Shown here: one piece after another, positions 33,967 through 42,148 of the stretch
Layout of the letters: the number at the start of each line of letters is the position of its first letter
Numbering within the stretch: position 1 is the first letter of the stretch
NCBI GenBank assembly: GCA_964412235.1
Contig: CAYPNT010000013.1
Coordinates: 1 to 53,211 of the forward strand
Reading direction: 5' to 3'
DNA: 53,211 nucleotides
Origin: JAYZQT01 sp964412235
Lineage (GTDB): Bacteria; Pseudomonadota; Alphaproteobacteria; MPNO01; UBA830
Made by a program: the position numbers and the translations under genes
Notes under the pieces: model-generated
Told to the model about the DNA's origin: nothing
What the model saw: the letters and a program-made list of their open reading frames with translations, nothing else
The model's database searches: none

Positions 33967-34006
33967 TTGTAATTAGTTGTAACTGCAAATAAATTTATTT
34001 TACAAC
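33967..34006. promoter_or_regulatory. TTGTAA repeat cluster, candidate MarR-type operator
   Basis: TTGTAA occurs at 33967-33972 and 33977-33982, exactly 10 bases (about one helical turn) apart. The inverted TTACAA is at 34000-34005, so GTTGTAA/TTACAAC form a 7-base palindrome with a 17-base spacer. The cluster lies in the divergent gap between the monooxygenase-MarR operon and the acyl-CoA synthetase, the typical site for autoregulation. Confidence 0.4.
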
Positions 34007-34195
34007 CTTAATGTCTTATTTAAAAGTGGTGACGGCCAGGACAAGTAGTGCCACGAAATTATTTTAACACCCGAGACTGACACCCAACACCTTAGAAACT
34101 AGTATAAACCAGCCGCAAGTTTTGTTGGTATCGAAGAATATAACCAAGGTTTGTTAAATTTTTTACGTACGAAAGAAGGAATCGGAGTTTTGGTA

Positions 34196-35752
34196 GTGAC
34201 GCGTGAAACGGATCTCGCGACAGATCAAGAAAGGGCGGAGTTCATAAACACTTTGCCCACACGCTTGATTGATGTGCTAACGCAGAGGGCAACGGAGCGC
34301 CCGCAGGACCCCGTGATTTACAGCGGTCATAGGACCTACAATTATTCAGACCTGGTTTCCGGCGTGGAAAAGATGAAGTCCGTTCTCACGGATGCTGGTG
34401 TCGGGGCGGGTGACCGGGTGTTACTTATTATGGAGAATGGGTTTACTGGAATTGGTCTGTTTTATGCGATCACAGCGTTAGATGCTTGGGCGGTTCTCGC
34501 AAATGAAAGGATTTCCCGGCGCGAAGTCGAGGTAATGGTGGAGCGCGCCAAGCCTCGATTAATCGTGTGTGCGGCGGGCGATAAACCGGAAATGCACAAC
34601 TTAGTGCCCCCGCAATCGGTGCGCCAAGAGGATCCGGCATACGGGGTATTTGCGATAGGGGGACAAAATACGAGTGGCGAACCCGAGCCATTACCCGCTC
34701 GGACCGACGAACAAGTTGCCGTACTTATATTTACGTCCGGGACCACCGGAGTGCCAAAGGCTGCGATGCTCGGGCACAAAGCCCTTATATATCAGAATGC
34801 GATAGTTTCTTCGCGTCGAGGGTTTAGCCCCGGTGACTGTCCGTATTTAGTTGCACCATTTGTGCACGTTTTGGGGTTCACCGGAATTTTTCTTCCGGTT
34901 GTGTACGGTGGTGGTGCTGTTGAAGTCGCTACGCGTTTTGATGCGGCGTTTGCTATCGAGGGAATTAAAAGGCACAGATTGACCCATATCTACGGAGCGC
35001 CGCCAATGATTTCAGCATTGGTTGACCAAGTGCGCCATAGTCTGGAAGAAATAGATTTCTCAAGTCTTAAGGAAATATTTGGCGGGGGAGCTCCCGTCGA
35101 TCAGGAATTATGTGATCGGGTTGAGGAAGTTTTTGGCATGAAACTTAGTATTGGTTATGCCGCGACGGAGTGTACACCTATTGCTGCGAGTACACCTGCC
35201 ATGCCAGCAAATCCCGGCGCTGTCGGCTTTCCATTTTATGGGATGGATGTAAGGGTGGTTGACAAGAATAGCGTTCCTTTAAATTCTGGAAAAACCGGCG
35301 AAATACAGTGTCGCGGCCCAAATATAATGCTCGGGTACTACCAGGACCCTGGCGCTACTCAGGCTGCTATAGACGGCGATGGCTGGCTATCGATTGGCGA
35401 TTTGGGCTTCTTCGACGACGATGGCCAACTTCACCTCGTTGGTCGACTTAAAGACTTGATTAATCGCTCAGGCTTTAATGTATATCCTGCAGAAGTTGAA
35501 GGTGTGCTTAATTCCTATCCCGGTGTATTGCAATCGGCTGTCGTAGGCCGAAAAGTACCAGGTAACGAAGAAGTTATCGCATTTATCGAGCCCACAACGG
35601 GTGCACAAATTGACGTTGAGGATCTTGCAGATTTTGTGGCTGAAAGGCTTGCTCCATATAAAAAACCCAAACGGATCGAATTACTGTCGCGACTGCCTGT
35701 TGGTCCCACTGGTAAGATTTCAAAAATTGAGTTGCGGGCTCTCGCGGAATAG
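34196..35752 (+). CDS. AMP-dependent acyl-CoA synthetase/ligase, second copy
   Basis: ANL-superfamily ligase of 518 residues from the GTG at 34196, which has GGAG 8 bases upstream; a TTG at 34151 would add 15 unsupported residues. Motifs: P-loop FTSGTTGVPKAAM near 181-193, IGYAATECTP near 319, GWLSIGDLGFFDDDG near 397 with VGRLKDLINRSG about 20 residues later, and C-terminal GPTGKISK with the catalytic Lys near 510. This copy is clearly diverged from the one at 14.7 kb. It heads a plus-strand set with two alpha/beta hydrolases and is divergent from the monooxygenase-MarR operon. Likely an aromatic or medium-chain acid activator. Confidence 0.92.
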   Translation: MTRETDLATDQERAEFINTLPTRLIDVLTQRATERPQDPVIYSGHRTYNYSDLVSGVEKMKSVLTDAGVGAGDRVLLIMENGFTGIGLFYAITALDAWAVLANERISRREVEVMVERAKPRLIVCAAGDKPEMHNLVPPQSVRQEDPAYGVFAIGGQNTSGEPEPLPARTDEQVAVLIFTSGTTGVPKAAMLGHKALIYQNAIVSSRRGFSPGDCPYLVAPFVHVLGFTGIFLPVVYGGGAVEVATRFDAAFAIEGIKRHRLTHIYGAPPMISALVDQVRHSLEEIDFSSLKEIFGGGAPVDQELCDRVEEVFGMKLSIGYAATECTPIAASTPAMPANPGAVGFPFYGMDVRVVDKNSVPLNSGKTGEIQCRGPNIMLGYYQDPGATQAAIDGDGWLSIGDLGFFDDDGQLHLVGRLKDLINRSGFNVYPAEVEGVLNSYPGVLQSAVVGRKVPGNEEVIAFIEPTTGAQIDVEDLADFVAERLAPYKKPKRIELLSRLPVGPTGKISKIELRALAE

Positions 35753-35820
35753 CTTGGCTTTTACATTTCTAGAAGAGGTTTATTAAGATATGAAATACTT
35801 GTCCGAAGAAAGGTTCAATT

Positions 35821-36699
35821 ATGTCTAAACGTGTTTATCGTGACTACGACGCCGACGCTCTCTATGCACAGTATAATAATCGGGCGCAAATTTCTGAGGA
35901 TGCATTAGCTGCCATTAAGGATGACCAAAACATTCGATCACAACACTACAGATCCAACGCATCCCGCAAATATTTGGATGTTGCCTACGGTGCACATTCG
36001 CGGGAAAGGTTAGATGTTTTTTTACCAGAAAAAGACGACGCCCCTTTGTTCGCGTTTATCCATGGCGGCTATTGGCAATGGAATGACAAAGAAGGTTTTG
36101 AATTTCTCGCAAAGGAATTCAATTTGGCGGGCGCTGCGTTTGCCAACATAGAATATGCTCTTTGCCCTCATGTAACTTTGGCGGAATTGACAAATCAGTG
36201 TCGTCGCGCACTCTCGCACTTATGGCAAGAGGCAGCCCGCTATGGCTATGATCGGGATAGGATCGTTGTTTCTGGGCATTCTGCCGGCGGGCATCTCACT
36301 GCAATGATGCTCGTGACCGACTGGCCCACCTTCGATTCTCGGATGCCAGAATCGCCCGTGAACGCCGCACTTCCGATCAGCGGTATATATGACCTGGAGC
36401 CGGTCAGGTTGGTACCATTAAATGAAGCAGTACGGCTTCAGGAAGATGATGTGCCGGGCTTAAGCCCGATGTTTATTCCAGCGACGAACAAATGCCGCGT
36501 AGTTATTGCCTATGGCGGTGCTGAATATGATGAGTTCCATCGCCAATCGAAAGATTTGGCCGCTGAATGGAATAAGCAAGGTCTCTCCGCTTCGGCCCTT
36601 GAGCTTCCCGGGCGCGATCATTTTACCGCGCTGAGCGCTCTGGCAGAGCCCGACCACCCATTATTTGGTGAAGCGATGAAGCTTTTAAACGCTGTATGA
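35821..36699 (+). CDS. Alpha/beta hydrolase, kynurenine formamidase-like
   Basis: A 292-residue esterase/lipase-fold hydrolase. The oxyanion motif HGGYW (81-85) is the form seen in arylformamidases (kynurenine formamidase) and related carboxylesterases. The nucleophile is Ser154 in SGHSAGGH, with a catalytic His probably in PGRDHFTAL near the C-terminus. AAAGG lies 7 bases before the ATG. Its stop overlaps the next hydrolase start as ATGA. No other tryptophan-degradation gene is visible, so the substrate may be another N-formyl or aryl ester/amide. The gene would fit amide release in the same N-compound metabolism as the left half of the window. Confidence 0.88.
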   Translation: MSKRVYRDYDADALYAQYNNRAQISEDALAAIKDDQNIRSQHYRSNASRKYLDVAYGAHSRERLDVFLPEKDDAPLFAFIHGGYWQWNDKEGFEFLAKEFNLAGAAFANIEYALCPHVTLAELTNQCRRALSHLWQEAARYGYDRDRIVVSGHSAGGHLTAMMLVTDWPTFDSRMPESPVNAALPISGIYDLEPVRLVPLNEAVRLQEDDVPGLSPMFIPATNKCRVVIAYGGAEYDEFHRQSKDLAAEWNKQGLSASALELPGRDHFTALSALAEPDHPLFGEAMKLLNAV

Positions 36700-37481
36700 A
36701 GGGACAGCCTGAGCTTCAATATACGGTNNNNNNNNNNNNNNNGGGGCCGGCTTTAGTGTTCATACACGGATTGGGAGGTAATTCCAGAAACTGGAAATTT
36801 CAATACCGACACTTTTATAAAAGGTTTCGTGTTATAGGGTGGGAAGCCCCAGGATGTGGCGGTTCCGATGATTGGGACAGGGATCAACCAAGGCTCAAGG
36901 ATTATGTCCAGGAAATACTATTTTTGCTAGATGCTTTGGGTGTGGAAGAAGCCCATATGGTTGGTCATTCCTTCGGTGGTACATTGATACCTTCGTTCAA
37001 GAAGGCGTATCCAGACCGCGTTCGCTCTATGGTCTTAGTGCAACCGGTTATAGGTTCAGGGCCATTAGAACCGGATGAGCAACAGCAGATCATACAAGCG
37101 CCGGAGACACTGCTAAAAAGTGTGGGCGTTGAGAAGTTTTTAAAGCTACATGCGCCTAAATCAGTTGCCGCGAATGCGGATGCTCCAACAGTAAAAAAGG
37201 CAATCGAAGTAACCAGTTGGATGAGGCCTACAGGATATCTCGCTCAATGGCGTGCGATGGCTCATGCAAATATTTTTCAAGAAATACCCCGCGAGCCCGG
37301 ACCAACATCCATCATCATGGGCACGGAAGATAAAACGGCGTCGCGAGAAGTCGTAATGCAGATCTCGGAGGCAATATCGGGGGGCCGCATTGTCGCGATA
37401 CAAGACGTTGGCCATATGATCTACATTGAGCGGCCTAGCCGCTTTAATGACTTGCTTGAAGAACATCTTATAGAGGTATAA
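36696..37481 (+). CDS. Alpha/beta hydrolase (interrupted by an assembly gap)
   Basis: A 261-residue alpha/beta hydrolase, starting inside the stop of the preceding hydrolase (ATGA). The oxyanion region is VFIHGLGGNSRNW and the nucleophile lies in MVGHSFGGT; the catalytic His is near the end in DVGHMIYIERP, with an acid residue likely in GTEDKTASRE. A run of 15 N at 36728-36742 removes about five residues just after the N-terminus, before GPALVFIHG. The reading frame continues correctly across it, so the gap is probably sized right or a multiple of three. This is the C-C hydrolase/lactonase type often found in ring-cleavage pathways. Confidence 0.85.
   Translation: MKGQPELQYTXXXXXXGPALVFIHGLGGNSRNWKFQYRHFYKRFRVIGWEAPGCGGSDDWDRDQPRLKDYVQEILFLLDALGVEEAHMVGHSFGGTLIPSFKKAYPDRVRSMVLVQPVIGSGPLEPDEQQQIIQAPETLLKSVGVEKFLKLHAPKSVAANADAPTVKKAIEVTSWMRPTGYLAQWRAMAHANIFQEIPREPGPTSIIMGTEDKTASREVVMQISEAISGGRIVAIQDVGHMIYIERPSRFNDLLEEHLIEV
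36728..36742. other. Assembly gap of 15 N
   Basis: Fifteen undetermined bases lie inside the second alpha/beta hydrolase, in a position that preserves frame. Confidence 0.99.
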
Positions 37482-37508
37482 CGCCGGTATTTTCTGTGCC
37501 GGTGTTTA
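37481..37508 (+). terminator. Possible terminator after the hydrolase pair
   Basis: ACGCCGG (37481-37487) pairs with CCGGTGT (37499-37505), including a G-U pair, around an 11-base loop. It is followed by only TTAG, so it is weak. It sits at the stop of the plus-strand hydrolase, facing the convergent FAH-family gene. Confidence 0.35.
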
Positions 37509-37557
37509 GTGCTTTAGATATTTAATACTATGAAATGGCCCTTACAGAATAATCCAG

Positions 37558-38403
37558 TTACTCGTTAATTATGGGATTACGAAGGATACCAATTTTATCA
37601 AGTTCGATCTCGACAGTATCGCCTTCTTTCATGAATACGGGTGGGTCTCTGTATACGCCGACACCGCCTGTCGTGCCCGTCACGATGACGTCCCCAGGAA
37701 CCAACTCTGTCACTGTAGTCAGGTAATTAATTAGCTGATTGACGTTGAAAAGTAGATCGTCCGTTGTCGCACGCTGTAGTTCTTCCCCGTTTAACCTTGT
37801 CATAAGCGTTAAAGCAGCGGGATCCGGTATCTCGTCAGCCGTTACCATCCACGGCCCAAACGCACCTGAGTGATAGAAGGTTTTACCCGGGCCAAACTGG
37901 CTTGTATGCCTTTGATAGTCTCGGATTGAACCGTCGTTATAGCATGCGTACCCGGCTATGACGGACAAGGCATCATCTTCTGAGACATGACGACACGTTT
38001 TACCTATGATTACCGCCATTTCACCTTCGTAATCAAAGCGATCGGATACTTTTGGTTTAATCATTTCTTGGCCATGACCAACCTGTGAATTAGCAAACCT
38101 CGTGAAAATCATTGGCCATTCAGGGAGGTCGCGACCTCCTTCCAAGACGTGACTTCGGTAATTTAAACCGACACAAAATATTTTGTCAGGATTTGGGATT
38201 ACTGGAAGAAACTCGATTTCGTCTAAACTGTAGTCAGGGGTTTTATTTGCGCTCGCCTCCGCAATAATATCAATTGCTCCTGCCTCAATAGCACTGCGAA
38301 GCGTTTGGGGCCCACCGGCTATTGGTTGCGCGTCTATGACGCCTGTTTCGGTAACTACTCCGAAAGTTTCAGCGCCGTTTACAGAATAAGTTGCAAGTCT
38401 CAT
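37558..38403 (-). CDS. Fumarylacetoacetate hydrolase (FAH) family protein
   Basis: A 281-residue FAH-superfamily enzyme. The N-terminal domain (1-70) leads to the catalytic core, with metal ligands Glu126 and Glu128 (DYEGEMAVIIG) and Asp157 (NDGSIRD), and the conserved KIFCVGLNYRSH near 74-85 and PGDVIVTGTTGGVG near the C-terminus. Family members hydrolyse or decarboxylate acylpyruvates, 2-hydroxyhepta-2,4-dienedioate and similar ring-cleavage products, needing Mg or Mn. GGAGG precedes the ATG closely. It is divergent from the VOC-family gene; an extradiol-type ring opening followed by FAH-type hydrolysis would be a coherent pair. Confidence 0.93.
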   Translation of the reverse strand: MRLATYSVNGAETFGVVTETGVIDAQPIAGGPQTLRSAIEAGAIDIIAEASANKTPDYSLDEIEFLPVIPNPDKIFCVGLNYRSHVLEGGRDLPEWPMIFTRFANSQVGHGQEMIKPKVSDRFDYEGEMAVIIGKTCRHVSEDDALSVIAGYACYNDGSIRDYQRHTSQFGPGKTFYHSGAFGPWMVTADEIPDPAALTLMTRLNGEELQRATTDDLLFNVNQLINYLTTVTELVPGDVIVTGTTGGVGVYRDPPVFMKEGDTVEIELDKIGILRNPIINE

Positions 38404-38529
38404 GACACCCTCCGGTTTGGTAATAACGCATCAATAACGGTTGCGCCGCGTTATGCAAGTGTCCAACATTGCGGAGCACCCCGTTGAGCGCGTAATATTA
38501 TGGAAATATAAATTACCGGGAAGGGGAAT

Positions 38530-39072
38530 ATGGCAAAACTGCCGGAAATGAAACTCGCACACGTGGGTATTTGGGTACAAGATTTTGAGCGGATGAAGAA
38601 CTTTTATGTTCGAATGTTTGGATTTGGTGTGGCCGATGAGGGGTTGCTAAATGGAAATAGCTACGCTTTCTTGTCGAGGGATCCCCGTGATCACCACCAA
38701 GTAGTTGTGGCGGAAGGGCGAAAACCCGAAACTGACCAGACGACTGTAAACCAAATTTCATTTAAGTGTGAAAATCTTGGCCAGCTGCGTCAGGTATACG
38801 AGGCCGTAACGACTGACGAAGATGTTCAAAAAGTTTTTGTCACGGACCATGGAAACGCCTGGTCTGTCTATTTTTTTGATCCTGAAGGCAATCGCCTGGA
38901 AGCCTTTTTGGACACGCCGTGGTACATCAACCAACCCCACCGACACGATTTAGATTTTTCGCTTTCTGATGAGGAAATATATACCCGTTCAGAAGCTCAC
39001 GCCAAAGCCGATCCAACATTCCAGCCAATAGAAGATTGGCGCAAGGAATTTAAAACTAGGATACCCGCATAA
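38530..39072 (+). CDS. VOC-family protein (glyoxalase/extradiol dioxygenase superfamily)
   Basis: A 180-residue vicinal oxygen chelate protein with two beta-alpha-beta-beta-beta modules (about 6-60 and 73-127) and a ~50-residue charged C-terminal tail. Possible metal ligands are His11 (LAHVGIWV), His55 or His56 (RDHHQVVV) and Glu124 (EGNRLEAF). The second-module position that is His in extradiol dioxygenases reads Asn/Gln here (VNQISFKC), so classic extradiol chemistry is uncertain and an isomerase, epimerase or lyase is also possible. GGGAAGGGG lies upstream of the ATG. It is divergent from the FAH gene across 126 bases. Confidence 0.88.
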   Translation: MAKLPEMKLAHVGIWVQDFERMKNFYVRMFGFGVADEGLLNGNSYAFLSRDPRDHHQVVVAEGRKPETDQTTVNQISFKCENLGQLRQVYEAVTTDEDVQKVFVTDHGNAWSVYFFDPEGNRLEAFLDTPWYINQPHRHDLDFSLSDEEIYTRSEAHAKADPTFQPIEDWRKEFKTRIPA

Positions 39073-39159
39073 AATTTTAAAAGAACAAAAATTAACTCCT
39101 TATTGTTTTTTGCAAAGACATCGTTTCTCAATTTATCGCTTAGGTAATGGAGACCTGGT

Positions 39160-40332
39160 GTGATTCCAAATACGCTTCCTGCGATTGATTTTGACCTTGG
39201 AACGACCGCCGATCTTCTAAGACACACGGTAGCGGAGTTTGCCCAATCGAGAATAGCGCCCCTAGCGACTGAGATTGATCGCTCGAACGATTTTCCTGTG
39301 GAGCTCTGGCAGGAGATGGGCGCACTTGGACTACTTGGTCTAACTGTAGAACCCGAGGATGGTGGCGCGGGCATGGGTTATCTTGAGCATGTCGTTGCGA
39401 TGGAGGAGATTAGTCGTGCGTCAGCCTCTGTTGGGTTATCCTACGGGGCGCACTCTAATCTCTGTGTAAACCAACTTAGGCGGAACGGGAGTGATGCACA
39501 AAAGCGTACCTATCTGCCAAAGCTGATTACGGGTGAGCATGTAGGTGCGCTTGCGATGTCTGAACCCAGTGCCGGGTCGGACGTTATATCTATGAAACTG
39601 AGGGCTGACCCAGTTTCTGGGGGCTTCCTACTAAACGGCAACAAGATGTGGATTACAAATGGCCCAGACGCCGATACGATTGTGGTTTACGCGAAAACAA
39701 CGCCTGATGCAGGCTCCCGTGGAATTACAGCGTTTATCGTTGAGAAAGATTTTGACGGTTTTTCGGCGGCACAAAAGCTCGATAAACTCGGGATGCGAGG
39801 CTCAAATACTGGTGAACTCATATTTGAAGATTGTTTTGTTGCTGAAGAAAACATTCTCGGCGATATTGATAAAGGAGCAAGCGTACTTATGAGCGGCCTT
39901 GATTTTGAGCGGGCGGTTCTTTCCGGTGGTCCTTTAGGGATTATGCAGGCGTGCTTAGATATTGTTTTGCCGTATGTGCACGATCGCGAGCAGTTTGGAC
40001 AACCAATAGGAGAGTTTCAACTTGTTCAAGGCAAAGTTGCTGACATGTATACCAAGATGTGTGCATCGAAGGCGTACGTTTATGCAGTGGCTAAGGCGTG
40101 TGATCGTAATCGGACAACTCGGAAAGATGCTGCGGGTGCAATCCTCTATTCAGCGGAAAGGGCAACCGAAATAGCTCTTGATGCTGTGCAAATACTGGGT
40201 GGAAATGGGTATATTAATGACTACCCTACGGGCAGATTGCTTCGTGATGCCAAGTTATATGAAATAGGTGCGGGTACCTCGGAAATCCGGCGAATGTTAA
40301 TTGGTCGAGAACTCTTTGAGGAAAGCCGCTAA
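39160..40332 (+). CDS. ivd: Isovaleryl-CoA dehydrogenase
   Basis: FAD-dependent acyl-CoA dehydrogenase of leucine breakdown, oxidising isovaleryl-CoA to 3-methylcrotonyl-CoA and passing electrons to ETF. It is 390 residues. The catalytic Glu is Glu250 in GLDFERAVLSGGPLG, the helix-G position specific to isovaleryl-CoA dehydrogenase; near the C-terminus YEIGAGTSEIRR has the matching pattern and no Glu base in the MCAD position. MWITNGPDAD and AQKLDKLGMRGSNTGELIFEDC are diagnostic. The start is GTG with GGAG 7 bases upstream. It is followed by both carboxylase subunits, forming a partial liu cluster. Confidence 0.95.
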   Translation: MIPNTLPAIDFDLGTTADLLRHTVAEFAQSRIAPLATEIDRSNDFPVELWQEMGALGLLGLTVEPEDGGAGMGYLEHVVAMEEISRASASVGLSYGAHSNLCVNQLRRNGSDAQKRTYLPKLITGEHVGALAMSEPSAGSDVISMKLRADPVSGGFLLNGNKMWITNGPDADTIVVYAKTTPDAGSRGITAFIVEKDFDGFSAAQKLDKLGMRGSNTGELIFEDCFVAEENILGDIDKGASVLMSGLDFERAVLSGGPLGIMQACLDIVLPYVHDREQFGQPIGEFQLVQGKVADMYTKMCASKAYVYAVAKACDRNRTTRKDAAGAILYSAERATEIALDAVQILGGNGYINDYPTGRLLRDAKLYEIGAGTSEIRRMLIGRELFEESR

Positions 40333-40436
40333 ATCATACTTTAGTATATGTGCTCTAATTGTTGACGCCCATCGCAATTGGGCTTTACATCGAAAAGCCT
40401 TCCGCGTGAACTACGTATATTAATGAACGTCTTAAA

Positions 40437-42056
40437 ATGGTGCTTTCTATGTCCAAGCTCGTCTCCTCAATCAATCCAGCGTCTGATGAATTCAAGGCGA
40501 ATGATGCCGCGATGTCCGCAATCATTGAAGACCTCAGGCTTGTCACCGCTAAGGCGCGCCTGGGTGGAGAGGAAGACGCGCGAAAACGCCACCAGGACCG
40601 CGGGAAAATGTTGGTCCGTGACCGAATTGATTCCTTGTTAGATCCGGGGTCACCCTTTCTCGAGTTATCGCCGTTAGCGGCCTACGAGGTTTATGAGGAG
40701 CGGGTCTCTGCAGCAGGTGTTGTAACGGGAGTTGGGCGTATCGAGGGTCGGGAATGTGTAGTTATAGCAAATGATGCAACGGTTAAAGGGGGTACGTATT
40801 TTCCCTTAACTGTAAAAAAGCATCTCCGAGCCCAAGAAATTGCCCGTGTTAATAACCTTCCGTGTCTTTACTTGGTAGACTCCGGGGGAGCAAATCTGCC
40901 CAATCAAGACGAGGTTTTTCCCGATCGAGAACACTTTGGTCGTATTTTCTTCAACCAAGCTACTATGTCCGCTGCAGGAATTCCTCAAATTGCAGCGGTG
41001 ATGGGTTCGTGCACGGCTGGTGGAGCTTACGTACCTGCAATGTCAGACGAGAGTGTTATTGTTAAGGGACAAGGCACTATTTTTCTTGGAGGTCCACCAC
41101 TGGTTAAAGCCGCAACTGGCGAGGTTGTTTCAGCAGAAGAATTGGGGGGTGCTGATGTCCACGCAAGGTTATCTGGTGTAGCGGACCATCTTGCAGAAAG
41201 TGATGGTCACGCACTCGCTATCGTTCGGCGTTTAGTTCGTAATTTAAATTCAAAACCAAATGACAAAGTCGTATTCACTGATCGCCAGGAACCGGATTAT
41301 GATCCTGCTGAATTAAACGGGGTAATACCGGCTGATGCCCGGAGACCATTCGATGTGCGTGAGGTCATTAGTCGGTTGGTGGACGCATCGGAGTTTGACG
41401 AATTTAAGGCTCTTTATGGAGCGACGCTCATTTGTGGGTTTGCTCGGCTTCATGGGATGCCGGTGGGTATTATAGCAAATAACGGAATTTTGTTTTCAGA
41501 ATCTGCTTTGAAGGGAGCACATTTTATAGAGTTATGTTGCCAAAGGCGTATTCCACTGGTGTTTCTCCAAAACATTACTGGTTTTATGGTTGGTCAGAGA
41601 TACGAGGCTGGGGGAATTGCAAAGGATGGTGCGAAGTTGGTCACCGCAGTTGCTTGTGCGCGTGTGCCGAAGCTGACCGTAATAATTGGTGGTTCATTTG
41701 GTGCTGGGAACTATGGGATGTGCGGCAGGGCATACGACCCCCGTTTCTTATTCATGTGGCCAAATGCTCGTATTTCTGTAATGGGTGGCGAACAGGCGGC
41801 AAGTGTACTTGCTACCGTTCGACGGGATCGTATAGAAGAAAAAGGGGCAGTGTGGTCGGCAGAGGAAGAGGAAGATTTTAAGAAACCAATTCGCACGAAA
41901 TACGAGGCTGAGGGCCATCCCTATTATGCGACGGCTCGTTTGTGGGATGATGGAATAATTGAGCCAGAAGAAACACGGAGGGTCTTAACTTTAAGTCTCT
42001 CCGCTGCCCTCAATGCGCCGATCGAAAAGACCAGTTTTGGTGTCTTTCGTATGTAA
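40437..42056 (+). CDS. mccB: Methylcrotonoyl-CoA carboxylase, carboxyltransferase (beta) subunit
   Basis: A 539-residue carboxyltransferase that moves CO2 from carboxybiotin to 3-methylcrotonyl-CoA in leucine degradation. The N half has LGGEEDARKRHQDRGKMLVRDRI and the acyl-CoA site GGTYFPLTVKKHLRAQEIA near 120; LYLVDSGGANLPNQDEVFPD (about 144-163) and FLGGPPLVKAATGE near 221 are typical of MCC-beta. The C half has FLQNITGFMVG and GAGNYGMCGRAYDPRF. The first ATG is used; an ATG 12 bases on is an alternative, and neither has a strong Shine-Dalgarno sequence. It lies between ivd and mccA. Confidence 0.95.
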   Translation: MVLSMSKLVSSINPASDEFKANDAAMSAIIEDLRLVTAKARLGGEEDARKRHQDRGKMLVRDRIDSLLDPGSPFLELSPLAAYEVYEERVSAAGVVTGVGRIEGRECVVIANDATVKGGTYFPLTVKKHLRAQEIARVNNLPCLYLVDSGGANLPNQDEVFPDREHFGRIFFNQATMSAAGIPQIAAVMGSCTAGGAYVPAMSDESVIVKGQGTIFLGGPPLVKAATGEVVSAEELGGADVHARLSGVADHLAESDGHALAIVRRLVRNLNSKPNDKVVFTDRQEPDYDPAELNGVIPADARRPFDVREVISRLVDASEFDEFKALYGATLICGFARLHGMPVGIIANNGILFSESALKGAHFIELCCQRRIPLVFLQNITGFMVGQRYEAGGIAKDGAKLVTAVACARVPKLTVIIGGSFGAGNYGMCGRAYDPRFLFMWPNARISVMGGEQAASVLATVRRDRIEEKGAVWSAEEEEDFKKPIRTKYEAEGHPYYATARLWDDGIIEPEETRRVLTLSLSAALNAPIEKTSFGVFRM

Positions 42057-42148
42057 TGTTTATTCCTGCTATAATGTTTTGTACCTTGGGGATTATCGGT
42101 TTTATGGAGCACGGTGCCTCACATAGAAAATTAACGTAACCTGGTAAG

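Noticed and set aside
42061..42075. TATAAT at about 42069 between mccB and mccA as a promoter -10
   Set aside because: No matching -35 was found at 16-18 bases; tight gene order favours one transcript.
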